A stretch of DNA of 64,000 nucleotides from Arthrobacter sp. StoSoilA2 (lineage in GTDB: Bacteria > Actinomycetota > Actinomycetes > Actinomycetales > Micrococcaceae), in contig NZ_AP024643.1 of NCBI RefSeq assembly GCF_019977195.1, positions 4,870,452 to 4,934,451 on the forward strand, written 5' to 3'. Positions 25,426-35,229 of this stretch are shown one piece after another. Position 1 is the first letter of the stretch; every line of letters begins with the position of its first letter. Position numbers and translations under genes: made by a program. The notes beneath the pieces are model-generated. The model was not told where the DNA came from. It did not search any database and saw only the letters and a program-made list of their open reading frames with translations.

Positions 25426-27108
25426 CTAGCGGGCGCGCTCCACGCGTTTCTCATCCCAGACGGGTTCCTCGGACTCGTAGACCTTGCCGTCGGAGCCGAA
25501 GATCAGGAAGCGGTCGAAAGACTTGGCGAACCAGCGGTCATGGGTGACAGCAAGGACCGTTCCCTCGAAAGCATCGATTGCTCTCTCCAGGGCCTCGCCG
25601 GAGTGCAGATCCAGGTTGTCGGTAGGCTCGTCCAGGAGCAAGAGGGTTGCTCCGGACAGCTGCAGCAGGAGGATCTGGAACCGCGCCTGCTGGCCACCGG
25701 ACAGGGACTCGTACTTTTGCTCTGATTGGCCGGCCAAACCGTAGGAGTCCAGGGCACCTGCGGCAGCTTCGCGGGGCAGGCCCGATCGGTGTTCATCGCC
25801 ACGGTGCAGGATCTCCAACAAGGTCCGGCCCAGCAGATCCGGGCGAACGTGCGTCTGTGCGAAGAATCCCGGGCGGATACGGGCGCCCAACTTCACTGTT
25901 CCTTCGTGCGGCACTTCAGCAATGACAACGTCCGACACCGGCAAATGCTCCCGCTCAGGGTCGGTGCCTCCGGTGGCGAGCAAGCGCAGGAAGTGGCTCT
26001 TTCCGGAACCGTTGGAACCGAGTACGCCCACACGGTCGCCGAACCAGATTTCCGTGGAGAACGGCTTCATGAGCCCAGCTAGTTCAAGCTTCTCCGCCAC
26101 GACGGCGCGTTTGGCTGTTCGCCCGCCCTTGAGGCGCATCTTGACGTTCTGCTCGATTGGCAGCGCCTCGGGCGGCCCAGCTTCCAGGAACTTGGCAAGA
26201 CGCGTCTGTGCCGCCTGGTACCTGTTGGCCATGTCGGACCGGAACGCAGCCTTGTTCTTGTACATGTTGACGAGTTCCTTGAGCTTCACATGCTCCTCGT
26301 CCCAGCGTTTGCGGAGTTCCTCGAACCGGGCGTTCCTGTCGGCACGCGCCTCCACGTAGGAGCCGAAACCGCCACCGTGGATCCAGGCTCCGGCGCCGTT
26401 TATGCCTGGTTCAAGCGTCACTATTCGTCCGGCGGCGTTGTTGAGCAGCTCGCGGTCGTGGCTAATGAACAGCACGGTCTTCTTGGATTCGTTGAGCTTT
26501 GACTCCAGCCAGCGCTTGCCGGGGACGTCAAGGTAGTTATCCGGTTCGTCCAGGAGCAGGAGTTCATCCGGGCCCGCGAACAGGGCTTCCAGCACGAGGC
26601 GTTTCTGCTCGCCACCGGACAACGTGGAGGCACGTCGGAACTGTGCTTTGTCGAAGGAAATTCCCAAAGCCGCCATGCAGACCTCGTCCCAGACGGTCTC
26701 GACGTCGTAACCGCCGGCGTCTCCCCAATCCACGATCGCCTGGGCGTACTTCATCTGGGTGGGTTCGTCGTCGTGCTCCATCATGGCGAGTTCGGCCTCT
26801 TCAACCGCTTTGGCAGCTGCCGCCAGCCCGGCTTGGGCCGTGGAGACCAGCAGGTCCCGGACGGTTGATTCATCCCGGACCTGGCCCACGAACTGCCGCA
26901 TGATGCCCATGTTCCCGGACTTGCCTACGACGCCTTCGTCGGGTGTGAGGTCGCCGGAAATGATCTTGAACAGCGTCGTTTTGCCGGTTCCGTTGGGCCC
27001 AATCAACGCCGTCTTAGTGCCATCAGGCACCTTGAAGGTCACGCCGTTGAGCAGCTGGGTGCCGTCGGAGAGGAAGTAGTCGATGCCGGAAACGTCAATA
27101 TGGGCCAC
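25426..27108 (-). CDS. ABC-F family ATPase
   Basis: This 560-residue cytoplasmic protein has two ABC domains and no membrane segment. Domain 1 has Walker A GPNGTGKTT and signature LSGGEQKRLVLEAL, with DEPDNYLD. Domain 2 has Walker A GSNGSGKSH and signature LSGGQQARFQ, with DEPTDNLD. Between them is the charged linker (residues about 250-320) that in ABC-F proteins reaches the ribosomal peptidyl-transferase centre. ABC-F proteins are translation factors, and some protect ribosomes from antibiotics. The second Walker A ends in Lys-Ser-His, where Lys-Ser/Thr-Ser/Thr is usual. The start is GTG. Resistance cannot be inferred from sequence alone. Confidence 0.93.
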   Translation of the reverse strand: MAHIDVSGIDYFLSDGTQLLNGVTFKVPDGTKTALIGPNGTGKTTLFKIISGDLTPDEGVVGKSGNMGIMRQFVGQVRDESTVRDLLVSTAQAGLAAAAKAVEEAELAMMEHDDEPTQMKYAQAIVDWGDAGGYDVETVWDEVCMAALGISFDKAQFRRASTLSGGEQKRLVLEALFAGPDELLLLDEPDNYLDVPGKRWLESKLNESKKTVLFISHDRELLNNAAGRIVTLEPGINGAGAWIHGGGFGSYVEARADRNARFEELRKRWDEEHVKLKELVNMYKNKAAFRSDMANRYQAAQTRLAKFLEAGPPEALPIEQNVKMRLKGGRTAKRAVVAEKLELAGLMKPFSTEIWFGDRVGVLGSNGSGKSHFLRLLATGGTDPEREHLPVSDVVIAEVPHEGTVKLGARIRPGFFAQTHVRPDLLGRTLLEILHRGDEHRSGLPREAAAGALDSYGLAGQSEQKYESLSGGQQARFQILLLQLSGATLLLLDEPTDNLDLHSGEALERAIDAFEGTVLAVTHDRWFAKSFDRFLIFGSDGKVYESEEPVWDEKRVERAR

Positions 27109-27176
27109 CGCCCAATCTTCCCATGCCCAGGTATTAAGGCCCGACGGCGGAACTTGGCCTGGGTGCCCCGAACGAG

Positions 27177-28439
27177 CTAAGCGTCAGGCTTCCGCCGGGC
27201 AAACTGCGGTGCATGTTCGGGTCGTGGGCCGAAGGCAATCATCCGTGCGGGCAACTTCCGGAAGCTGGGAAAATTACGGAGCACAATGAGCAACAGCTTG
27301 GGTGGCTTTGGCTGCTTGCCCGCCATGACCTGTGCGAAGATAACGCGATGCAGCACCCGCTGAAACGTCTGCACAATCACGGTTGGAGGCCAGCGCCGCT
27401 TCTGAACGGCGGCGAGGTGGTGGTCGTCCAGCGTTTTACTCAGCAGCGGCGAAGCAATGATCCGGGCCGCTGCGACGGCGTCCTGCACGGCCAGGTTGAT
27501 CCCCACCCCACCGGCGGGGGACATCGCATGGGCAGCATCGCCAATAAGCAGCAGGCCCGGCTTGTGCCACTCGGACAAGCGGTTGAGCTTCACGTCCAAC
27601 AGGTGGAGATCATCCACGGAGCGGATGTTGTCCACACGGTCTGATAGGTCTGGCCGCAACCTTGCGACGCGTGCACGAAACGCTTCTACGCCTTCTGCCC
27701 GCAACTTCGGATCCAGTCCCTTGGCCGCGAGGTAGGCGATCTGATAAAAGTCCTTGCGGGTCAAACTCAGCAGAACGTCCGAAGTCCCGAAACTCGGGGC
27801 AATCGACGCCACGGGATCCCTTTCATCGGCGTTCCTCGGAAGCCGGAACCACCACGTGTCGAACGGCACCGGAAATTCGCGTGGGACCAAACCCGCCCGT
27901 GCACGAAGCACCGAACTACGGCCGTCGCACGCCACCGTCAATGCAGCCTTCAGTTCGCCCGTCCCCAGGTTTTCGCCGGTGAGGGGGTCCCGGGTTCTGT
28001 ACGCCACACCCGATACTGCGCCGGACCCGTCGCGGAGCAGCTCTGTGACCTCAGTGTTCATCCGCAACGTGAACGTGGGTTCCTGCTTGGCTGCCTCCAC
28101 CAGAAAGTTCAGCAAGTCCCATTGCGGCACCATTGCCACATAGTTGTACGGCTCCTTGAGGAGCCCGAAATCAGCGAGGATCACGGAATCCCCGGTCCCT
28201 GCAGGCAGCTGGAAGTTACCCAGCTTGCTCTGCGGTAGCTGCCGGAACCCTTCGCCCAACCCCAATTCGTCGAGGAGGCGAATGGTGGAGGCGTGCACAG
28301 TATCGCCACGGAAGTCCCGCAGGAAGTCGGCGTGCTTCTCCAACACAGTGACTTCAACTCCGGCCCGGGCAAGGAGCAAGCCCAGCACAATCCCGGCCGG
28401 ACCTCCGCCAACCACAACGCACTGCGTGCTGCTTTCCAT
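27177..28439 (-). CDS. FAD-dependent monooxygenase-like oxidoreductase
   Basis: This 420-residue class A flavoprotein-monooxygenase fold has the FAD-binding GGGPAGIVLGLLLARAG and FEKxx-like VTVLEKH at the N-terminus, a DG motif in VACDGRSSVLR, and the third FAD motif GDAAHAMSPAGGVGINLAVQDA. Such enzymes hydroxylate aromatic substrates with NAD(P)H and oxygen. The C-terminal 60 residues are basic and may contact the membrane. It has no clear operon partner, so the substrate is unknown. Confidence 0.88.
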   Translation of the reverse strand: MESSTQCVVVGGGPAGIVLGLLLARAGVEVTVLEKHADFLRDFRGDTVHASTIRLLDELGLGEGFRQLPQSKLGNFQLPAGTGDSVILADFGLLKEPYNYVAMVPQWDLLNFLVEAAKQEPTFTLRMNTEVTELLRDGSGAVSGVAYRTRDPLTGENLGTGELKAALTVACDGRSSVLRARAGLVPREFPVPFDTWWFRLPRNADERDPVASIAPSFGTSDVLLSLTRKDFYQIAYLAAKGLDPKLRAEGVEAFRARVARLRPDLSDRVDNIRSVDDLHLLDVKLNRLSEWHKPGLLLIGDAAHAMSPAGGVGINLAVQDAVAAARIIASPLLSKTLDDHHLAAVQKRRWPPTVIVQTFQRVLHRVIFAQVMAGKQPKPPKLLLIVLRNFPSFRKLPARMIAFGPRPEHAPQFARRKPDA

Positions 28440-28452
28440 AGCTTCTCCCGAT

Positions 28453-30438
28453 TTAACCGGCGGCGGTGAGGAACGACTTCAACAACGGTCCGCTGGTGGT
28501 TGCCCCCAGGCCGCCGTCTTCCACGAACACAGCAACCGCCAGGTCTCCGTGAACGGCAACGATCCACGCGTGGGTCTTGGGCGGGTCCTCATTGCCGAAC
28601 TCAGCAGTACCCGTTTTTGCCCCGACGGGCGCTCCCGGCACCTGGGCGAGGAATCCAGCATGCCCGGAGGTAACCACCGCCCGCATCATGTCGGATAGCG
28701 CGGCCGCTTCTTCCTTGGTGATCGGCTTGCTTGAGGGCGGTGACGCGGGCGCTGCGCTAACGGAAGCGGACGACGCCGGCGCGCTGCCACTTTCCGTGGG
28801 CGTAGCTGCCGCGCTGGAGTTCCCGGTTTCAGGGTTCAGCACGAGTTGAGGGGACACCGGAGCGCCGTTGCCAACGGAGGCTGCCATGATCGCCGCAGAC
28901 AGTGGGGAGAAGAGCACCTTCCCCTGGCCGATCATGGATGCCGCGTGCTCGGTTCCCTCTGCGGCGCCGGGGACTGAACCGAGGAAGGCGTCGGCGCCCA
29001 GCTTGGGCGCTTCCACGGCCACGCCCAATGCCATGGCGGCAGACTCGAGCTGGTCCTGGCTGACCGTGTCACGGGCATTGATGAAAGCGGTGTTGCAGGA
29101 ATGGGCAAAAGCGTCCCGCAGCGTTACGGAACCCAAGGAGCTTTCCGGGTAGCCCTCGGAGTTCTTGAAGGTTCTGCCGTCTACTGTCAGCGTCGGGGTG
29201 CATTCGACCTTGGAATCAGGCGTCGCGCCGTCGCGGAACAGCGCCAGGGAATCGACGATCTTGAACGTGGACCCCGGAGCGTATTGGCCAAGCATCGCCG
29301 TGTTGTAGCCGTTGCTGCCCGGACCGGACGCGGCCGCCAGAACAGCTCCGGTAGAAGGCTTAAGCGCCACGATGGCGGACGCCGGTCCCACCCCGGCAAG
29401 CGTCTCTTCGGCCAGTTGCTGCAGCTTCAGGTCAAGCGTGGTCTTGAGGGTTGTTCCGGGCACAGGGAGGGACGAGAAGAATACTTTGCTTGCAGGGGTC
29501 TCGCCTTCCGACTTCGCTTCCTGCTTGGCGACCACCTCCACGCCGTCCTTCCCGCGGAGCAGAGAATCGTATTTCTGTTGAAGGCCACCGGTTCCTGTGG
29601 TGTCCCCGGCCCGCAAGGCGCCGTTGGACTTTTCGATCTGCTCTGCACTGGCCTGGCCCACACTTCCCAGGAGTGCCCTGGCGAAGGTGCGTGTTGGTGC
29701 CAACGCCATGGAGTCCAGGATGCTCACGCCGCCCGGAATGGCAGTGATCTTTGCTTCGGTAATTTCGGGGGTGTAAGCGCGGAGGACGATGCCCTCCACG
29801 AAAGCCTGTGGACCCGAGGCTCCCACCTGCTTGGCATACTCTTCAACGTCAAGGCCGAGCAAAGCAGCCATTGCCCGCGCGGCGGAATCCGCCTGATCAG
29901 CGGCAAGCTTGGTTTTGTCGATACCAACGCGGAAAACCGGACGGTCTTGGACAATGGGGGCATCCCCTGCGCCGAGGATCTGTCCGCGCTGGGCAGGAAC
30001 CGTCTTGACGGAGAGCGTCTCGCCGTCCGAAAGTTCCGGGGCAAGGAGCTGGGGATTCCATTGGACAGCCCATTTATCGCCGGACTTTTTCAACGTGGCC
30101 TCGGAGCTGTACTCCCATTTTGCTGAGCCAATGTTCCAGCTGTAGTTCAAAGGGAAGGTGGCGGTCTCGCCGTCGAGCTTCACGTCACCTGACTGAACCG
30201 ATGGCTTGGCATCGAGTCCCTCAAACACCGCTTTGAGTTGATCGTTGGCCGCGGAAGCGTCCTTGCCCTCTACGGCGAGTGAACCGACGTCGAGCGCGGC
30301 CAGAGAGGAGGCGAGCTGCTTCGCTGCACTTTCCGCACCGGCGCGGCCGTCATCGCAGGCCGTCAGCGAACCAACCATCACCAGCGCTACCAAGCCAAAG
30401 ACAAGATTCCGTGTTCTCATTTTCCCCATTTGCGACAT
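28453..30438 (-). CDS. Penicillin-binding protein with MecA-like N-terminal domain
   Basis: This 661-residue lipoprotein-type class B PBP crosslinks peptidoglycan outside the membrane. The hydrophobic signal LVFGLVALVMVGSLTAC ends in a lipobox. An NTF2-like (MecA_N) domain follows at residues about 30-150, then a dimerisation domain and the transpeptidase domain with the active-site motifs STFK, SCN and KTGTAEF. ATG 30438 is used; 30420 is also possible and would start directly at the signal peptide. It follows the GH31 gene but is separated from it by a hairpin. Confidence 0.93.
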   Translation of the reverse strand: MSQMGKMRTRNLVFGLVALVMVGSLTACDDGRAGAESAAKQLASSLAALDVGSLAVEGKDASAANDQLKAVFEGLDAKPSVQSGDVKLDGETATFPLNYSWNIGSAKWEYSSEATLKKSGDKWAVQWNPQLLAPELSDGETLSVKTVPAQRGQILGAGDAPIVQDRPVFRVGIDKTKLAADQADSAARAMAALLGLDVEEYAKQVGASGPQAFVEGIVLRAYTPEITEAKITAIPGGVSILDSMALAPTRTFARALLGSVGQASAEQIEKSNGALRAGDTTGTGGLQQKYDSLLRGKDGVEVVAKQEAKSEGETPASKVFFSSLPVPGTTLKTTLDLKLQQLAEETLAGVGPASAIVALKPSTGAVLAAASGPGSNGYNTAMLGQYAPGSTFKIVDSLALFRDGATPDSKVECTPTLTVDGRTFKNSEGYPESSLGSVTLRDAFAHSCNTAFINARDTVSQDQLESAAMALGVAVEAPKLGADAFLGSVPGAAEGTEHAASMIGQGKVLFSPLSAAIMAASVGNGAPVSPQLVLNPETGNSSAAATPTESGSAPASSASVSAAPASPPSSKPITKEEAAALSDMMRAVVTSGHAGFLAQVPGAPVGAKTGTAEFGNEDPPKTHAWIVAVHGDLAVAVFVEDGGLGATTSGPLLKSFLTAAG

Positions 30439-30484
30439 TATGCCCCGTTCCCCCGACAGTTTCTCTCCGCGACCACAACCCGGA

Positions 30485-30517
30485 CCCGCCCCACCCAAAG
30501 GAGCTGGGCGGGGCGGG
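30485..30517 (-). terminator. GC-rich hairpin between GH31 gene and PBP gene
   Basis: CCCGCCCC pairs with GGGGCGGG, and an inner CCC/GGG pair is separated by one mismatch, around a 9-base loop. It lies just after the GH31 stop. Confidence 0.6.
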
Positions 30518-30532
30518 CTCTGGAGAGTCAGA

Positions 30533-33500
30533 TTACGGGGCACACGTGAACCTGGCATCACCCCAGACACCGTGCGCGCCGTTGATGGATCCGGAGGGGT
30601 CCACCACGAGTTCCACGTATGCCGCACCCGTCAGGTCTACGGAAACGGCTTCCGGAGCGAACCCGGGCGTGTACGTTCGCGACTGGTACTTGTTCACGCC
30701 GTCGGTATTGACCTTGAAGATGATGTTGCCACCGAAGCCGCTTTCCAGGCCCACTTGCGAGGTGAACGACGTGCATTTTCCGCCCAGGTAATACGTGATC
30801 CTGGAGGCCGCGTGAACGCCCAGACCCTTTGCGAAGGAAGGCTGCTGGCCTGTTGCAGGATCGGTGTAGTTGATGGTGAGCGGTTTGTCCGGTGACGACG
30901 CCGAATCCTTGTTTGCCACATTCTTGCCGATCACGCCGTAGCCGTTGATGGCCTGGATCCACGGAGTTTCAGACGCGTACACCGATCCGTGCGGCACGTC
31001 GGGCAGCGGCTGCGAAGTAACCTTCCAGTCAAAGAACTTCACCCGCGTGTCTGTGGGCAGCGTGACGGAGGCAAGTTCCTTCGTGGGGTTGAGCCGGACC
31101 GTGTTGGAGAACGCCTGGTACTTGTATTGCGTGTATTCCGGGGACGGTCCGTTGGCGTTGTTGCGGCCTTGTTCGGACACCGCAACCACGGCGCCATTCA
31201 GGACCGAGGGCTGCAACCAGTTGGGAAAGAAGATCGACTGCCTTTCCATGCTTCCATCGGCATATGTCAGGGTCAATTCAGGGCTTGTTCCATTGCCAAC
31301 AGCCGCTGATCCGAGAACAGCCAGGTGTGTTCCCTTGCCCTTGACCGCAATGGTCTGTCCGGACAGTGCAACCGAGTTGGGGACATCGGGGCCCACCGCT
31401 GGCCACGTGTAGTCCACCTGCTTGGGCGTGCCCGCTTCCACTGTCACAGTGCTGCCCGGCCGTACGCCGCCTGCCGGGATGGGAGCGGCAGCCAGCTGCT
31501 CGGCAGCGAAGGTGGCCCCTCCGCCGTCGAAGTTTCCGAGCGCCTTCCCCGCCACTGTGGTCACGGAGACGGTGTTATATGCAGCTGCCAAGGAGCCATA
31601 GGCGACGTAGATCTGGTTGCCCCCAGTCACCGACTGCTCGCTTGAGTCAGAAGCAGCGTACGACGCCGAGACCCGCACGGTCTGCTGACCCGCCTTCGCG
31701 GTGGGGCCGGGCTTGATGACGAATGTCGCTGTGGCTGTCGCGCCGCCCTCAACCTTCGCGGCAGTTGCCCCCGAAGAAGAGATGACGGTCCACCCGTCGG
31801 GCAGCACCGGCGTCAGCACAACGTTTGTCTTGGCCTTGATCCCGGTGTTTACGAAAGCTGCAGTGACGGTGGTTTCCTGGTCCTGGAATACTTGCTGGCC
31901 AGTGCTTACGCGCACCTCGGCTGCCGTATCTTCCTGGCTCTTGCCGCCCAGGGGTCCGGCCTGCTGAAGCTGGATGGTGGCTGACTGGCTGGAGGCGATC
32001 ACACCTGTCTTCACGAGGACGGTACCGTTGTTGGCCTCATCGAAGAACCAGCCGGCGGCAGCGGCATCGTAGGCGTCCCTGGTGCCGTGCCGGGCCAGTG
32101 TGGTGCCTCCAATTTTGACGTCTTTGGGCGCCGCACCTGCATGGACCCTGAGCTGGTAGGGGCGGGCGGCAGCTTTGCCCGTGTACTCGCCCTTTCGCTC
32201 ACCGATAGTTACCTTGACGCTGCCGTTGCCCGTGCCGGGTGCCTCCACGGCGAGGAGCTGGGTGGAAGACTTTCCGTCCTTGAATTCCCGCGTAACTTTG
32301 TCATCTTCGTACAGGGTGAAAGTGTTTTGCCCCTTGGCGTAGATATCCAAAGTAATCATGGAATCTTCGGGAACCAAGGACGCGTTGCGGGCCACGATGC
32401 CTTGTGGGATCACCGCACCTGCACGGACGAATACCGGCAGCTTGTCCAGTGGTGCGTTGTAGCCGTTGAGGATCTGGCCACCCTGGTATAGCTTGCCTGT
32501 CCAGTAGTCCACCCACTGCTCGCCGGCAGGAAGGAAGATGCCGTTGCGGACGTCGGTCTGGGTAAAGACCGGGGCCACCAGGAAGTCGGATCCGAGCATG
32601 AATTGGTTATTCGCCTCGGCGCCGTAAGACCACTGTTGGTCAGGGAATTCGAGGGCCATGGAACGCATCATTGAGACGCCTGTGTCAGAAGCGTTGTGCG
32701 CGAGTGAGTAGATGAAGGGCATGAGCTGCTGCCGAAGCTGAAGGTATTGACGGTTGATGGCAGTGGCCTTGTCGCCGTAAAGCCATGGACGCTTGTCCGT
32801 CGCTGCCCAGCCGGACATCGAGTAGAGCGCCGGGGCGAAGGCCTTCCACTGAAGGTCCCGGACGTAAGACTCCGGGGATCCGCCGAAGATGCCATCCACG
32901 TCGCCGGTGGTGAACGTCAGACCCGAGTTCCCGGCACCGGTGAGGGCCGGGACCTGCCAGCGAACGGCGTCGAGGTTTCCTGAATGGTCACCCGTCCACT
33001 GCATGCCGCAACGCTGCGAGCCGGCCCAACCTTCAACCATCAAGGACGTGCCGCGGGCGTTCGAGTACTGCTCGATCCCTCCATGCGCAGCTTCGCAGCC
33101 GGTAAGTGCCTGACGGTAGCCCTGGCCCACCCAAGCGACGTCGAGCTTACGAAGGCGGACGCCGGCCTCGCCTACTTCGTACTCTTGGTTGGTGAGGGAA
33201 CGCTGCGTCCAGAGACCCACTTTGAGGTCTGTTTCGTCCTCGATGTTGCTCACGGTTTCGGGAAGTTGCTGATACTCGCAACCGTAGCCGTCATTGACCA
33301 GCATCCAGCCCGCGGGCATGTCGTTCTCAACGAACTTCCGTGCCGTTTTGATGGCGTCGGGCGTGCGCTGCTTGGCGCCGTCGGGATCGCCGAATCCAGA
33401 CGACGAATAGCCGGGGTTGGAGCGGTTGTAGCAATCGGCGTCGCCGTATTCCAAGGCGTAGACCGGCGGCATCATCGGCTTGCCGGTCAACGTGGTGTAA

Positions 33501-34381
33501 GCGTTCAGGGACTGCTTGTAGTCGCCCACGAAGTAGTAGGCGTCGAAGCGCTTTTCCTCATGGGTGGTGGTGGGTTGGCCACCAAAATTGTAGGAGCCGC
33601 GGGCGAACGTGTCCCGCAGGACGCCATATCCCTTGGAAGACATATAGTACGGAACCGCATTGGGATAGCCGTCGTCGTCCCAGTCGAAATTCCGGGCGAT
33701 GTTGATCAGCGCGCCGGTGTGGACGGAGCGGCCGTTTTGCATGCCGCCGCCGATGAACTGCTCGCCGTCCTGCGGAGCCAGGTGCTGTGTTGCCGAGTTC
33801 GCACCAAAGGTGATGGGGGCGGACTCTTCGAAGACCAGGGCTCCATCGGCCCTCAGCAGCCGGAGTTGGGTGGTGGCCTTGTTGATCTCGACACTGATCT
33901 TGGCAGTCTTCAGGACCAGCCAGTCACCGTCCGTGACTGTTGGTGCGCTGCCGGGGAACTTGTCCTTCCCCACCACGATGTTGGCAGTCCGTGCCGGGTC
34001 CCCTTGATCGGTGTTGGCGGGGTCGGTGAACTTGCCGCTGGGATCGGCTTCGAGGCGGAAGTTGCCGTCGTCCAGGAACGTGACGCGGATGGCGCCTCGC
34101 TCGGTTGAGAGGTCGACGACGTTTCCGGACTGGGTGAATCCGGTTACCGCTCCGAGGGGTACTCCCGCTGCATCGACAGGTACTTCCGGGGTGACTGCCT
34201 TGATGGCGGCGGGGTCGCCCGGAGCGGCATTTACTGCCGTTGCGAAGGTCAGGGCGGGGATGCCGCCAGCAAGCAGAAGCGACGCCAATCCGAGGGACGC
34301 TGCTTTCTTGAGGAAAGAATTGCGGACGCATCCAGGGCTGTTGGGCGCAGCACTGGATAAGCCCTTGAGGGGTGCGGACAT
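30533..34381 (-). CDS. Secreted glycoside hydrolase family 31 enzyme with NEW3 and NPCBM domains
   Basis: This 1282-residue exported enzyme has a signal peptide (residues about 20-55, ending AVNAAP), a GH31 N-terminal beta-sandwich, and the catalytic barrel with the nucleophile region RKLDVAWVGQG and acid/base region MQWTGDHSG. A proximal C-terminal domain, an NPCBM-associated NEW3-type domain (about 830-900) and a terminal NPCBM carbohydrate-binding domain (about 1120-1282) follow. GH31 enzymes act on alpha-glucans or transfer alpha-glucosyl units. Arthrobacter species are known for GH31 6-alpha-glucosyl- and isomaltosyl-transferases that make cyclic tetrasaccharides, so transferase activity is possible. 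ATG 34381 was chosen. A TGTGA-N6-TCATG site lies upstream. Confidence 0.93.
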   Translation of the reverse strand: MSAPLKGLSSAAPNSPGCVRNSFLKKAASLGLASLLLAGGIPALTFATAVNAAPGDPAAIKAVTPEVPVDAAGVPLGAVTGFTQSGNVVDLSTERGAIRVTFLDDGNFRLEADPSGKFTDPANTDQGDPARTANIVVGKDKFPGSAPTVTDGDWLVLKTAKISVEINKATTQLRLLRADGALVFEESAPITFGANSATQHLAPQDGEQFIGGGMQNGRSVHTGALINIARNFDWDDDGYPNAVPYYMSSKGYGVLRDTFARGSYNFGGQPTTTHEEKRFDAYYFVGDYKQSLNAYTTLTGKPMMPPVYALEYGDADCYNRSNPGYSSSGFGDPDGAKQRTPDAIKTARKFVENDMPAGWMLVNDGYGCEYQQLPETVSNIEDETDLKVGLWTQRSLTNQEYEVGEAGVRLRKLDVAWVGQGYRQALTGCEAAHGGIEQYSNARGTSLMVEGWAGSQRCGMQWTGDHSGNLDAVRWQVPALTGAGNSGLTFTTGDVDGIFGGSPESYVRDLQWKAFAPALYSMSGWAATDKRPWLYGDKATAINRQYLQLRQQLMPFIYSLAHNASDTGVSMMRSMALEFPDQQWSYGAEANNQFMLGSDFLVAPVFTQTDVRNGIFLPAGEQWVDYWTGKLYQGGQILNGYNAPLDKLPVFVRAGAVIPQGIVARNASLVPEDSMITLDIYAKGQNTFTLYEDDKVTREFKDGKSSTQLLAVEAPGTGNGSVKVTIGERKGEYTGKAAARPYQLRVHAGAAPKDVKIGGTTLARHGTRDAYDAAAAGWFFDEANNGTVLVKTGVIASSQSATIQLQQAGPLGGKSQEDTAAEVRVSTGQQVFQDQETTVTAAFVNTGIKAKTNVVLTPVLPDGWTVISSSGATAAKVEGGATATATFVIKPGPTAKAGQQTVRVSASYAASDSSEQSVTGGNQIYVAYGSLAAAYNTVSVTTVAGKALGNFDGGGATFAAEQLAAAPIPAGGVRPGSTVTVEAGTPKQVDYTWPAVGPDVPNSVALSGQTIAVKGKGTHLAVLGSAAVGNGTSPELTLTYADGSMERQSIFFPNWLQPSVLNGAVVAVSEQGRNNANGPSPEYTQYKYQAFSNTVRLNPTKELASVTLPTDTRVKFFDWKVTSQPLPDVPHGSVYASETPWIQAINGYGVIGKNVANKDSASSPDKPLTINYTDPATGQQPSFAKGLGVHAASRITYYLGGKCTSFTSQVGLESGFGGNIIFKVNTDGVNKYQSRTYTPGFAPEAVSVDLTGAAYVELVVDPSGSINGAHGVWGDARFTCAP

Positions 34382-34409
34382 GGGGGCCAACTTTCGACGA
34401 GTGACTTTT

Positions 34410-34425
34410 TGTGATCTAACTCATG
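34410..34425. promoter_or_regulatory. Candidate CRP/GlxR-type site upstream of GH31 gene
   Basis: TGTGA, six bases, then TCATG: the left half matches the actinobacterial CRP/GlxR consensus TGTGA-N6-TCACA perfectly and the right half matches 3 of 5. It sits 29 bases upstream of the start, consistent with carbon control of a polysaccharide-degrading enzyme. Confidence 0.4.
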
Positions 34426-34572
34426 GCGAAACGTGCACTAATCGTCACTTCAAAAAGGCAAAAGGTCAATCGTTTAACAAAGAATTTCTTCGCCACTGGG
34501 GACGGCACTTGCTTTGTCGGGGCCTCATTGGGACGTCTAGTGTCCCTCAGGCCGCCTGGCCGTCAGTGGCCG

Positions 34573-35229
34573 TCAGTGGCCGCGAATGATCCTGCGTTGC
34601 GCCGCCACCGCTATCGCCGCCGTTCGGTTATCAACGCCCAGCTTGGAGTAGATATGCACCAGGTGCGTCTTCACTGTTGCCTCGGAAATGAACAACTGCT
34701 TCGCCATGGCGCGGTTGCCCATTCCGGTGGCCAGGAGTTCCAGCAACTGGACTTCCCTCGGGCTCAATGCAGGTGACGGATTCCGGATCCTGCCCATGAG
34801 CCGGGCCGCCACTTCCGGTGCCAGCGCGGTTTGACCGGCGGCCGCGGATAACACAGCCTGCTGGATCTGTTCAGGCGGGGCGTCCTTCAGCATGTAGCCA
34901 CTGGCGCCGGCCTCAACAGCGGCGAGGATGTCAGCGTCCGTGTCGTAGGTGGTGAGGATAAGGACGGGCGGCGGGGGAGTCCCGGCCAGCCCTGCTTTGA
35001 TCTTGCCTGTGGCCGTCACGCCGTCCATACCGGTACCCATTTGCAGGTCCATCAGCACCAGGTCCACAGGCTCACCCAGGGTGTTCAACCTGCCCAGTTC
35101 GGCCAGCGCCGCGTCACCGTCCGCGGCCTCGGCCACCACGCTGACACCAGGAAAATCGGCGAGCATCGCCCGGAGTCCGGCCCGCACAACAGGATGGTCG
35201 TCCACCAGGAGGATGCGGATGTCACTCAT
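34573..35229 (-). CDS. NarL/LuxR-type response regulator
   Basis: This 218-residue regulator has the receiver acidic pocket ILLVDDHPV and phospho-acceptor Asp61 in LVLMDLQMG. The C-terminal helix-turn-helix includes LSPREVQLLELLATGMGN and ATVKTHLVHIYSKL. Its ATG overlaps the kinase stop by four bases, so the pair is translationally coupled. The likely target is the divergent ABC exporter operon. Confidence 0.95.
   Translation of the reverse strand: MSDIRILLVDDHPVVRAGLRAMLADFPGVSVVAEAADGDAALAELGRLNTLGEPVDLVLMDLQMGTGMDGVTATGKIKAGLAGTPPPPVLILTTYDTDADILAAVEAGASGYMLKDAPPEQIQQAVLSAAAGQTALAPEVAARLMGRIRNPSPALSPREVQLLELLATGMGNRAMAKQLFISEATVKTHLVHIYSKLGVDNRTAAIAVAAQRRIIRGH

Noticed and set aside
32984..34108. 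A 374-residue open frame antisense to the GH31 gene
   Set aside because: The GH31 catalytic motifs on the other strand prove the coding strand.
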